NCBI RefSeq assembly: GCF_009604385.1
Contig: NZ_WEGJ01000013.1
Coordinates: forward strand, 62,001-126,000
Direction of reading: 5' to 3'
Source of the DNA: Streptomyces smaragdinus
Lineage (GTDB): Bacteria; Actinomycetota; Actinomycetes; Streptomycetales; Streptomycetaceae
DNA length: 64,000 bases
The position numbers and the translations under genes were made by a program. Below, one piece after another: positions 6,664-14,468 of the stretch; the stretch's first letter is position 1, and each line of letters begins with the position of its first letter. Under the pieces are notes generated by a model. It did no database searches, had not been told where the DNA came from, and worked only from the letters and a program-made list of their open reading frames with translations.

Positions 6664-7631
6664 ACGACCGAACACGTCCACGCCGCGAGGAACAGCCCGG
6701 CGACCAGATAGCCGGCGTTGTCCAGGCCGATCCGGGGGACGCCGAGCCCCACCAGCGTGATCGCGCCGACCACCAGCGCCGCGGCCGCCGACAGGCCCGT
6801 GGTGGTGAGCCCGTAGAAGATCTGGCGCACCGGATCGGCGAACGCCCGGCGGTACGCGGCGGTCATGAGGACGCCGTCGAGGGTGTCGAACAGGCTCATC
6901 CCGCAGGCGAACAGCAGCGGGAGCAGCATCAGCGCGTACCAGGGGACCCCGGACGCCGCGCCGGCCCCCGAGAGCACCAGCAGCGTGACCTCCGTCGCGG
7001 TGTCGAAGCCGAGGCCGAAGAGCAGACCGAGGGGGAACATGTGCCACGGCCGGGTCGTCGCCGCGGTGACCCGGCGCAGTACCCGGGACAGCAGCCCGCG
7101 TTCGTCCAGCACCGTCCGCAGCCGCCCCGCGTCGTGCTCGCCCCGCCGCGCGGCCCGGTACAGGGCCAGGAGGCGGCGTGCCGCCACCAGGTTGAGCACG
7201 CCCACCAGGATCAGGAACAGCCCGGAGACGGACGTGCCGAGCAGGGAGAGGAGCCGGTGGACCGACGAGGAGTCGTCGGTGAGCCGGGTCGCCAGCCGGG
7301 CGCCGAGCGCGGTGAGCAGGCTGAGGACCACGACCACCGACGAGTGCCCGAGGGCGAACCAGAAGCCGAGGTGCTCGGACGGCCGTCCCTCCGCCATGAA
7401 GGTGCGGGTCGTGTTGTCGATCGCCGCGATGTGATCGGCGTCGAAGGCGTGCCGGGCGCCCAGCGTGTACGCCGTGATGCCCAGGCCCGTACCGAAGGTG
7501 CCGGCCGCGAAGTGGTGCGTGTGCGTCACGTCGACGAGGAGCAGCAGCGCGCAGACGGTGGTGGCGAGGATCCCCAGGACCAGGACGACGCTGCTCCGGT
7601 ACGTCCGCGGCGTGAGCTCAGCGACCGCCAT
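6594..7631 (-). CDS. HoxN/NicT-family nickel/cobalt transporter
   Basis: Encodes 345 residues with about eight membrane segments. The signature HX4DH is present as HAFDADHIAAID (His61, Asp66, His67). Other family motifs include LGFWFALGHSSVV and GLGFDTATE. It is the last gene of a six-gene operon and overlaps the preceding ORF by 14 bp. NhlF, a member of this family, supplies Co2+ to the nitrile hydratase of Rhodococcus rhodochrous. Because the operon encodes a Co-type hydratase, cobalt rather than nickel is the likely substrate; metal preference cannot be read from sequence with certainty. Confidence 0.92.
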   Translation of the reverse strand: MAVAELTPRTYRSSVVLVLGILATTVCALLLLVDVTHTHHFAAGTFGTGLGITAYTLGARHAFDADHIAAIDNTTRTFMAEGRPSEHLGFWFALGHSSVVVVLSLLTALGARLATRLTDDSSSVHRLLSLLGTSVSGLFLILVGVLNLVAARRLLALYRAARRGEHDAGRLRTVLDERGLLSRVLRRVTAATTRPWHMFPLGLLFGLGFDTATEVTLLVLSGAGAASGVPWYALMLLPLLFACGMSLFDTLDGVLMTAAYRRAFADPVRQIFYGLTTTGLSAAAALVVGAITLVGLGVPRIGLDNAGYLVAGLFLAAWTCSVVYRKTAGSRRAGAGLVRLDPAGD

Positions 7632-8016
7632 CGGAGCCCCAGGGCCGCACCTGCACGGAGAACGAGGGGCCCAGCCGGCCGGCCCGGAAGCCGAGGGCCC
7701 GGAGGGAGTGCAGCAGGGCGTCGGCCATGACGTCCTCGACCCGGGTGACGCGCGGGTCGAGGGGGGTGTACGCGGCCTCGTGCGGCGCCCAGCTGACCAG
7801 CAGGGAGTGCGGGCCGTAGTGCTCGGGGCAGTGGCGGATCTCCACGCCCCCGGTCGCGGGGCCGGTCTGGACGGCGAACCCGGCGCGGATCAGGGCGTGG
7901 ACGAGGTCGGGGAGCAGCTCGGCGTCGGCGAGTCCGAGCGCGGCGACGGTCTCCCGGGCCTGGCGGTGCAGGCGGGCGTCGGAGAGGGGTTCGGGGTGGG
8001 CGATGGCGTAGGGCAT
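7618..8016 (-). CDS. Uncharacterised protein in the hydratase operon
   Basis: Encodes 132 residues from ATG 8016, 4 bp after the aquaporin stop, and overlaps the transporter start by 14 bp, so it is clearly operonic. The product is soluble and has no signal peptide. The N-terminal half is helical (LSDARLHRQARETVAALGLADAELLPDLVHALI). A strand-rich part follows (GVEIRHCPEHYGPHSLLVSW), then VTRVEDVMADALLHSLRALGF. I do not recognise the family. Nitrile hydratase and thiocyanate hydrolase clusters usually carry a small activator or cobalt chaperone, and position makes that a reasonable hypothesis. The sequence does not visibly match the NHase beta-like activators (P14K/P15K type). Confidence 0.75.
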   Translation of the reverse strand: MPYAIAHPEPLSDARLHRQARETVAALGLADAELLPDLVHALIRAGFAVQTGPATGGVEIRHCPEHYGPHSLLVSWAPHEAAYTPLDPRVTRVEDVMADALLHSLRALGFRAGRLGPSFSVQVRPWGSDGGR

Positions 8017-8020
8017 GGGA

Positions 8021-8845
8021 TCACCGGGAGGGTTGGTAGCGGTGGACGTCGCGCGCGCAGCAGACCTTGGCGGTCCAGGGCCGGCGGGCGGCCTCGAACG
8101 GGGCCAGGACGGCCGCCGCGAGGAGGGCCCCGGCCATGGGGGCGAGCATGTACGTCCAGAACAGGTGGTAGTCGCCGGCGGCCACATGGGGCCCGAAGTT
8201 GCGCGCCGGATTGAAACTTGCGCCGGTCCGCGCCCCCGTCGTGACGATCAGCGCCGCGATCACGGCGCCGATCACCCAGGGCGTGGCGCGCGGCCGGGGC
8301 CTGGCCGTCATGCCCGCGAGCACCCACAGCAGCACGGCGGTGCTCAGTGCCTCGCCGGCGAACACCTCGGCGGTGCCCCAGCCGGGGCCGGGCTGGATCA
8401 GCCCCTGGTGGACGGCGGTGACCCGCCCGCCCCACAGGGCCCGGGCCGCGGCCACCCCGAGGAGGGATCCGCAGAGCTGGCCGACGGTGTACGTGACGAA
8501 GGCCCGTACCGGCAGTGCCCCTCGTACGGTCATGAACAGGCTGACCGCCGGGTTGAGATGGCCCCCCGACTCCTTGCCCGCGGGGGTGACGGCGAACACG
8601 GCGACGCTGCCGCCGACCGCCGTGCCGATGACGGCCAGCCGGGCCGTGAGCGGCCAGGAGGACAGGGCGCTGCCGTCACGCATCGTGAAGGCGATCGCGG
8701 TGAGGGCGACGAGAACGAGCCACGCCGACCCCACCACCTCCGCGAGATACGCGGACAGCGGCCGTCCGCCGGCCTCCCGCCGCGGGCGGACGGCGGGAGG
8801 CACCGCGGGGCCGGGGGCGTTCGGGGGCGGCCCCGTGCCGGTCAC
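8021..8845 (-). CDS. Aquaporin / MIP-family channel
   Basis: Encodes 274 residues with six membrane segments and two NPA half-helices: SGGHLNPAVS (first) and GASFNPARNFGP (second). The second carries the conserved arginine of the selectivity filter right after NPA. The N-terminal ~35 residues are Pro-rich and cytosolic; the C-terminus is Cys-containing (KVCCARDVHRY). The GTG start overlaps the stop of the hydratase catalytic subunit (GTGA), so the two are translationally coupled. A channel in this operon probably admits or releases a small neutral molecule such as a nitrile, amide or product; this is inference from context. Confidence 0.9.
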   Translation of the reverse strand: MTGTGPPPNAPGPAVPPAVRPRREAGGRPLSAYLAEVVGSAWLVLVALTAIAFTMRDGSALSSWPLTARLAVIGTAVGGSVAVFAVTPAGKESGGHLNPAVSLFMTVRGALPVRAFVTYTVGQLCGSLLGVAAARALWGGRVTAVHQGLIQPGPGWGTAEVFAGEALSTAVLLWVLAGMTARPRPRATPWVIGAVIAALIVTTGARTGASFNPARNFGPHVAAGDYHLFWTYMLAPMAGALLAAAVLAPFEAARRPWTAKVCCARDVHRYQPSR

Positions 8846-9456
8846 GGCAGCCGGGGGGTGGTGACGCCGATCATCGTGTCCCGGGTGACCAGGCCGGCGA
8901 GCTCCCGCTCGGTCATGCCGTCGGTGCCGGCGGGGCGCATCGGCAGGACCAGGTAGCGCATGTTGGCGTTGCTGTCGTGGACGCGGATCGTCACGTCCTC
9001 GGGGACGTCGGTGCCGAACTCCTTGAGCAGGACCCGGGGCTCGCGCACGGCGCGGGCCCGGTAGGGGCGGCTCTTGTACCAGTCCGGCGGCAGGCCGAGA
9101 ACGGGGCGCGGGTAGCAGGAGCAGAGCGTGCAGACGACCAGGTTGTGCTCCTCGGGCGTCTGCTCCAGCACGATCAGCTTCGTGCCGTCGTAGTTCTCGA
9201 TGCCGAACTCCTCGATGGCGGCGGTGCCGTCCGCGAGCAGGCGCTCCTTGAACGCCTCGTCCGTCCAGGCGCGGGCGACCAGCGCCGAGCCGAGAGCGGG
9301 CTGGTGCGCGTCGAGGGTCTCGATCATGGCCCGGACCTCGTCGGCCTCGATCAGGCCCTTCTCCACGAGGAGTTCGCGGATCGCCTGCTGGAGGACGTCG
9401 AAGTAGTCCGGCTCCGCCGCGGCGGTCTCGATCGGGGCGTGGGGATCGGCGGTCAC
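8842..9456 (-). CDS. Catalytic subunit of a cobalt-type nitrile hydratase / thiocyanate hydrolase (alpha/gamma type)
   Basis: Encodes 204 residues from GTG 9456, which overlaps the upstream stop by 4 bp. The metal-binding claw is VCTLCSCYP, Cys109-Thr-Leu-Cys112-Ser-Cys114. Thr before Leu is the cobalt-type form (Fe enzymes have Ser). The middle and last two cysteines become sulfinic/sulfenic acids in characterised members. Further family blocks are DWYKSRPYRARAVREPR, IRVHDSNANMRYLVLPMRPAGT and LVTRDTMIGV. Its partners are encoded as two separate short genes, as in thiocyanate hydrolase (ScnABC) and the Streptomyces toyocamycin nitrile hydratase (ToyJKL). Cytosolic; the substrate (nitrile, cyanated nucleoside or thiocyanate) is open. 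Confidence 0.92.
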   Translation of the reverse strand: MTADPHAPIETAAAEPDYFDVLQQAIRELLVEKGLIEADEVRAMIETLDAHQPALGSALVARAWTDEAFKERLLADGTAAIEEFGIENYDGTKLIVLEQTPEEHNLVVCTLCSCYPRPVLGLPPDWYKSRPYRARAVREPRVLLKEFGTDVPEDVTIRVHDSNANMRYLVLPMRPAGTDGMTERELAGLVTRDTMIGVTTPRLP

Positions 9457-9767
9457 GGGGTCACTTCCTCGGGGTGGGGCCGGTCGGCGGGTTCGAGCCA
9501 GTGCTCGTAGATCTCGAGTTCCAGGACGTCGTCGGCGGGGCCGTCGTAGTCGGGCCACAGGGCGCTCTGGTCGATACGGACCCGGTACAGGGTCACGTCG
9601 GTGCCCTCGTTGACGCCGTACGCCTCCCGCTCGGGGTTCAGGAACCGGGGCAGGACCCGTTCGATACGGCCCTCCCGGCCGCGGGCGTACACGGGTGTCC
9701 GTACGTGTCCGGGGGCGTCGCGGTCCGCGATGCGTACCCGCTGGTGCTTTACGAAGCGGTCGCTCAC
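9453..9767 (-). CDS. Separate subunit equivalent to the C-terminal half of nitrile hydratase beta
   Basis: Encodes 104 residues from GTG 9767, which overlaps the previous stop by 4 bp. The sequence (FVKHQRVRIADRDAPGHVRTP, YARGREGRIERV, EAYG, TLYRVRIDQSALW, LELEIYEHWLEPA) is the SH3-like barrel domain that forms the C-terminal half of NHase beta chains and the alpha subunit of thiocyanate hydrolase. It packs on the metal subunit and contributes arginines contacting the oxidised cysteines. In classical NHases this domain is fused to the helical N-terminal half; here it is a stand-alone protein. Confidence 0.88.
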   Translation of the reverse strand: MSDRFVKHQRVRIADRDAPGHVRTPVYARGREGRIERVLPRFLNPEREAYGVNEGTDVTLYRVRIDQSALWPDYDGPADDVLELEIYEHWLEPADRPHPEEVTP

Positions 9768-10096
9768 GCCGCCTCCCGCAGCCGGGTGCGGATCTCGTTC
9801 ATCTTCGCGCCGAGTTCCGCCGAGGTGATGACGCCCTTCTCGTTCAGCACCTTGGACGCGGAGACCGCCCAGCGCTCGTAGTAGGTGAGCTCGCCGATGA
9901 TCTGCGCGCCGAGGTCCTCGACGCCGCGGCGCTTCTCCTCGGTGTTGACGAGCTTGTGCCGGCTGAGCACGTTGAGCAGCGCGTGGCAGTTCTTCTCGAA
10001 CGGGGTCAGCTCGTGGTCGGACCGGACGAGCGGTCCCGCCGGGAGCCCGCCGAGGTCGTGCGCGGGCTGCACGACCAGGTCGCGTTTGGTGGTCAT
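9764..10096 (-). CDS. Separate subunit equivalent to the N-terminal half of nitrile hydratase beta
   Basis: Encodes 110 residues and is the first gene of the operon, with AAGGGG 4-9 bp before ATG 10096. The helical sequence contains HDLGGLPAGPL, FEKNCHALLNVLSRHK and GELTYYERWAVSASKVLNEKGVITSAELGAKMNEI. The latter is the classic NHase-beta 'YYxRWaxaxxxxLxekGvit.eEL' region. Beta chains usually exceed 210 residues and contain both halves; here this half ends before the SH3-like domain and is followed by a 4-bp overlapping gene for it. A three-subunit enzyme follows from this organisation. Confidence 0.88.
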   Translation of the reverse strand: MTTKRDLVVQPAHDLGGLPAGPLVRSDHELTPFEKNCHALLNVLSRHKLVNTEEKRRGVEDLGAQIIGELTYYERWAVSASKVLNEKGVITSAELGAKMNEIRTRLREAA

Positions 10097-10234
10097 TGGT
10101 CCCCTTGTGGTGGTTCGCGGTTTCCTGTTGTCCAGACCGGATGGGGTGGTGTGGTGTTACACGTGAACGCCTGCGGATGTGGGGAGACGGTCCCTACCGT
10201 GGGGCGGACGGCTGGTTCGTACGGGGGAGGGGCA

Positions 10235-12535
10235 GTGGATCCGGAGGTCATCGCGCTCGGGGGCGTGATCAGCGGGCTGGTGGGGCATGCCGTGCAGGAC
10301 ATGTGGGCCTGGGGGCGGCGGCGGCTGGTCGCCCTGTTCGCCGGGGGCGGGGCCGAGGACGAGGCGGTCGTCGACGGTGAGCTCGAGGAGGCCCGGCGGC
10401 GGGCCGTGGCCGCCGGGGAGCGCGGTGACGACGAGACCGTGGCCGAGGTCACCGACGCCGTGTGGGGGCGGGTGCTCGACGTGTTCGCCGCGCGTCCCGG
10501 CGCGGTGCGGGAGGCGCGGGAGCTCGTCGGGGAGGCGCTGACGCGGGCGACGGCCGGTGAGCGGGTGTCGGCCCTGCTCCACTTCGTCGACCGGACCGCC
10601 GTCTTCGCGGAGATGGACCGGCACTGGCGGGCGTGCCGCGATGCCGGGGCCGTGACCGCCGTGTTCCTCGGGGGCGTACGGGGAGTGGGCCGGCGCAGTG
10701 TGGCGCGGCAGTGGGTCCACCGGCATCAGGACGCCCTCGCCGGGGTGTTTCTCCGGGCCGATCTGGGGATACGGGACGGGCGGATCGCCGAGCCGGCGAC
10801 GGCGCTGGAGCGGTGGCTGGACGAGCTCGGCGTACCGCGCGAGGAGCGGCCCGCCGACCCGCCGGCCATGGCCCGGCGGGTCCGGGACGAACTGGGCGGC
10901 CGGCCGGTGGTGTTCCTGCTGGAGAACGTCACCACGACGCGTCAGGTACGGGAGCTGCTGACCGACCGGGCGTACGGCGTCGTCCTCATGACGGGACACC
11001 GGGCGCCGCACGATCTGGCGGGCGCTCTCGACCACCTGCCGCTCACCGTTCCCGTCCTCGAGGACGAGCACGCCCTGGAGCTGCTGGTCAAGGTCAGCCG
11101 TACGACCGAGGACCCCGCGAAGCTCGAGCCGATCGTCCGCCGCCTGGGCGGACTGCCGCTGGCGCTGCGGCTGATCGCCGGACATCTGCGGACACCCGTC
11201 CCGGGGCTGGCCGAGGACCTCGGCGCCCGGCTCGCCGACCGCGCCGTACGACAGGAGCTGCTCGCCGTGGACGACCCCGACCCGCTGCCCCAGGCCCTCG
11301 ACCTGGCGTACGCACAGCTGGACGCCCCGGCCGCCCTGCTCTACCGCCGGCTCGGCATGCTCTTCCCGGGGGAGTTCCAGCTGGACACGGTGTTCGCGCT
11401 GACGCCGGACCGGGAGCCCGCGGTGGTACGGGCGGCGCTCGGCGTCCTGCTGTCGGGCGGGCTGGTCGAGCGGCGCGGGCTCGATTCGTACCGGATGCAC
11501 GTCCTCGTCCACGATCACGCGGCCGGCGTGGCCGACGGCGATCACCTCGAGGTGCGGCGGTGGGTGACGGCGCACTTCCTGCGGCTCGTCGAACGCGGGG
11601 AGCGGGCCCTGTCGTCGCGCTGGCTGTACGACCCCGCGCAGGCCGCCCCGGCCGACGGGCTGCCGGGGGAGGCGGAGGCGCTGCGGGAGCTGGGGCGGCG
11701 GGCGGCGGGGGTGTTCGCAGTGATTCCCTGGGCCGCGGAGGCCGGACTGCACGGTGAGGTGCGGCGGTTGAGCCAGTCCGTGCGGACGTTCTGCCTGCGT
11801 ACCGGGCGCTTCACCGAGTGGGTCGAGGCCACCGGGGCCGGGCTGGCGTCGGCGCTGGAGGGCGGCGACACGACGGCGGTGGCCCGGGCGTCGTACGAGG
11901 CGGGCTTCGCGCGGCTGGAGCGCTGGAACGTGGCGGAGGGCGATCCGGCGCGGGCTCGGGAGCTGTTCGGGCAGGCGCTGAGCCTGGTGAACCCCGGGGT
12001 GCCGGGGCGGGACGAGGCCGCGCGGCGGACGGAGTCCAGCGTGCTGGAGGGGTTGGGGCTGCTCGAGCGCAAGCTGCGGCGGCCCGGTGCGGCGCTGCCG
12101 CTGTTCGACCGGGCCCGGGGCGCGCTGGCGGGGATCGATCACCCGCGCGGTCACGCTCTGCTGACGCTGCATCTGGGGGTCACGTACACGGCGCTCGGGC
12201 GGTACGACGACGCGGAGGGGGAACTGCTCGATGCGGTACGGGCGTTCGGGGAGTTGTCGGACGCGTTCAACAAGGCCAAGGCCCAGCTGCGGCTCGGGGA
12301 GAACCGGTGTGCGGCGGGGCGGCTGCGTGCGGCGGTCGAGGTGCTGGACAAGGCGGTGGACGGGCTGGCGGCGGACTACTGGGCGGCGCACGCTCTGCTG
12401 GTGCGCGGGGACGTGCGGCTGCGGCTCGGGGAGCGGGAGGGGGCGCGGGAGGACTGGGAGGCGGCTCGGGTGCGCTACAAGGGGGCGCACAGCGAGCGGG
12501 AGGGTGAGGCGGTGCGGAGGCTGGCGGGGGGTTAG
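10235..12535 (+). CDS. STAND-type NTPase-like protein with TPR repeats and degenerate P-loop
   Basis: Encodes 766 residues from GTG 10235 with GGGGGAGGGG just upstream. The N-terminus ALGGVISGLVGHAV resembles effector-associated segments of streptomycete NB-ARC proteins. The nucleotide-binding region starts with FLGGVRGVGRRSV (residues 145-156): the P-loop Lys is replaced by Arg-Arg. The Walker B-like strand RPVVFLLENV lacks the usual Asp. GGLPLALRLIAGHLR is the typical NB-ARC/AfsR GLPLAL motif, followed by a winged-helix. TPR-like repeats fill ~520-760. It is related to the C-terminal parts of AfsR-type proteins but has no DNA-binding BTAD domain. It is divergent from the hydratase operon. 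Function unknown, probably signalling by protein contacts. Confidence 0.85.
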   Translation: MDPEVIALGGVISGLVGHAVQDMWAWGRRRLVALFAGGGAEDEAVVDGELEEARRRAVAAGERGDDETVAEVTDAVWGRVLDVFAARPGAVREARELVGEALTRATAGERVSALLHFVDRTAVFAEMDRHWRACRDAGAVTAVFLGGVRGVGRRSVARQWVHRHQDALAGVFLRADLGIRDGRIAEPATALERWLDELGVPREERPADPPAMARRVRDELGGRPVVFLLENVTTTRQVRELLTDRAYGVVLMTGHRAPHDLAGALDHLPLTVPVLEDEHALELLVKVSRTTEDPAKLEPIVRRLGGLPLALRLIAGHLRTPVPGLAEDLGARLADRAVRQELLAVDDPDPLPQALDLAYAQLDAPAALLYRRLGMLFPGEFQLDTVFALTPDREPAVVRAALGVLLSGGLVERRGLDSYRMHVLVHDHAAGVADGDHLEVRRWVTAHFLRLVERGERALSSRWLYDPAQAAPADGLPGEAEALRELGRRAAGVFAVIPWAAEAGLHGEVRRLSQSVRTFCLRTGRFTEWVEATGAGLASALEGGDTTAVARASYEAGFARLERWNVAEGDPARARELFGQALSLVNPGVPGRDEAARRTESSVLEGLGLLERKLRRPGAALPLFDRARGALAGIDHPRGHALLTLHLGVTYTALGRYDDAEGELLDAVRAFGELSDAFNKAKAQLRLGENRCAAGRLRAAVEVLDKAVDGLAADYWAAHALLVRGDVRLRLGEREGAREDWEAARVRYKGAHSEREGEAVRRLAGG

Positions 12536-14248
12536 CTTCGGGCGAGGTCCAGGACTCCGCGGTCGGGGAGGTCGCCGGCGCGGACCGGGATGCGGGCGGT
12601 GCGGGGGGTTCCGTTCCGTAGCGTCCAGGCGTACACCGCCGACGCCGCTACGGGGAACGACGCCCAGGCGGGGCGCTCGCGCCAGGTGACGCGCAGCCGG
12701 GTGCCGTCCGGGAGGAGGGCCAGGCAGCCGGCGTCCTCCGTCTCCGCGGCGAGGAGCCCGCAGCCGGTGGACGCCGCGGTGAACGCGGACCAGGGGTCGT
12801 CCTCGGGGTGCGTCGGCGTCCGTCCGCGCGGCACCAGCAGTACGTCGGCGCTGTGCGGCCAGCGGCGGTCCGGGTCGTCGCGGTCGGCCGCCAGATGAGC
12901 CGCGGCGAGGTGCGGTTCGTGACCCCGCTGGAGGGGCGCGGGGTAGCGGCGGACGGTCACCTCGCCGTCGTCGGCCGGGCGGACGTCGACGAACATGGGG
13001 GGCGTGTGGGGGAGGCGGCGGGTGTACGGGGCGTCCTCGGGTACGGGGACGGCGGGTACGGAGGCGGGGTGGCGGGGTTCGTCCAGCTTCAGCCAGTCGT
13101 AGAACAGCCGGCGCAGCAACTCGGCGCAGCGGCCGGGCTCCGAGGTGACGGTCTCGCCGATCGCGCGGAGTTCCGGGTCGTCGCGCTGACCGGCCAGGGC
13201 GGCGAGCTGGTGCGGGACGGGGCGGGTGGGGGACAGGCGGGGGAGGAGGCGTCCGAGGGCGGCCATGGGGGAGCCGGGTGCCACCGTCGATTCGTCGAAT
13301 GCGCCGAGCAGGCCCGGAATTCCGAGGGCCGCGCCGTACATGGTCAGGGAGCCGTGGTCGCCGACGAGGAAATCCGCCGCGCAGAGCGCCGCTTTCCAGG
13401 CGCCGCTGTCGGGGGGTGGCAGCAGGAGCCCGTGGTCCAGGAGGGGGGCGAGCCAGCTGTGTATCTGCCAGGGGCCGTGTCCGTAGAAGGAATTCGGGTG
13501 GACGGCGGCGAATACCCGGAATTCGTCGGCCGGCAGCTCGGCGAGGGTCCGGTGGAGGGCGTCCGCGTGCGGGGAGCCGAGGATCGAGCCGCCGCCCCAG
13601 GTCGAGGAGACGACCACGAGCCGCTGGCCCGGCAGCAGTCCGAACGCCCGCCGGTAGGTCTCGCGGAAGGGGAGGCCGGCGCGCAGCTGGTCGATGCAGG
13701 GGTCGCCGACCACGACCGCGCGGGGCAGGGCCGGGGGGCAGCTGGTCGCGAGGCGGTCGTACTGCTCTTGGTGGGAGAGGGCGATCGCGGAGGGGACGAT
13801 CTCGCCGGCGTGCAGGAGGGAGTCGTCGTCGAGGCCGAAGGCTCCCGGCTCCCGGCTCCCGGCTCCCGGCTCCCGGCGGCAGGATTTTATTGTATCCCGC
13901 GCCGTGGGGCGCGCCAATGAGCGGGAATTGGATTTCGTGCAGATCTCCGCCCCGGCTCGTGGCAATGGCGAGGTCGAAATCCTCCGTGACGGCGATGTGC
14001 CAGGGAACGGTGAGAATTCCCCGCCGGGACAGGAATTCGGGGACGCCGCCGTCCAGGGCGGAGGAACCGGTGCAGGAGCAGACGATCTGAACGCGTTCGT
14101 CGCCGTCGAAGACGGCCAGCAGATCCAGCAGCCGGGTGGCGGAGGTGATGTTGTGTACGACGCCGAGCACCTTGCGCTGCGGCAACACGGTCGTCCAGCG
14201 CCGGGCGTCGGCTCTGAGGGGCAGGGGCAGCCGGCTGTGATCGCGCAT
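12532..14248 (-). pseudogene. Glycerophosphotransferase-like (GT-B fold) gene, frame interrupted by a heptanucleotide repeat
   Basis: The N-terminal part starts at ATG 14248 (GGGGG ~7 bp upstream) with VLPQRKVLGVVHNITSATRLLDLL, HIAVTEDFDLAIATS and FPLIGAPHGAGYNK. The C-terminal part lies one frame away, from AFGLDDDSLLHAGEIVPSAIALSHQEQ to the TAG at 12532. It includes VVVGDPCIDQL, VVVSSTWGGGSIL and ADFLVGDHGSLTMYGAALGIP, a CDP-glycerol-glycerophosphotransferase-like DxGS region. The shift occurs inside five copies of GCTCCCG (13841-13875). Deleting one 7-bp unit gives an uninterrupted 569-residue protein from 14248 to 12532. It is probably involved in making or modifying a cell-surface polymer. 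It could be phase-variable, a recent mutation or a sequencing error; both halves look otherwise intact. Confidence 0.75.
13841..13875. repeat. (GCTCCCG)5 heptanucleotide tandem repeat inside a coding region
   Basis: Five perfect 7-bp units followed by a partial sixth (GC). Because 7 is not a multiple of 3, each gain or loss shifts the frame: five units is out of frame, four or seven would be in frame. Confidence 0.95.
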
Positions 14249-14468
14249 GCGTCACCCCCATTCGTCCCTCGCGCAACCGGCTCACCATAGCCCTCCGGGC
14301 GCCGCCGACCCGAATGACCTGCCATAAGTTTCGAACAAATGAACCTACGTCAGGTGTTCGTGCAGGTCGGAGGGGGTGCGGCAGTCGGGGGTAGTCGTGA
14401 CGGCCATATGAGGGATGTGGTGGTTTTCATCCGATAACACCCGTGGTGCGGTTGCTAGTGATGTGGCC

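Noticed and set aside
10235..12535. Anti-phage (Avs/STAND-like) defence protein
   Set aside because: No effector domain such as a nuclease, protease or TIR, degenerate P-loop and no defence neighbours; regulatory or scaffold role is more likely.
10157..14248. Single 1363-codon minus-strand gene starting at 14248
   Set aside because: Only its first ~125 codons are real coding sequence; after the heptanucleotide repeat the correct frame changes, and the remainder is antisense to the TPR gene at 10235.
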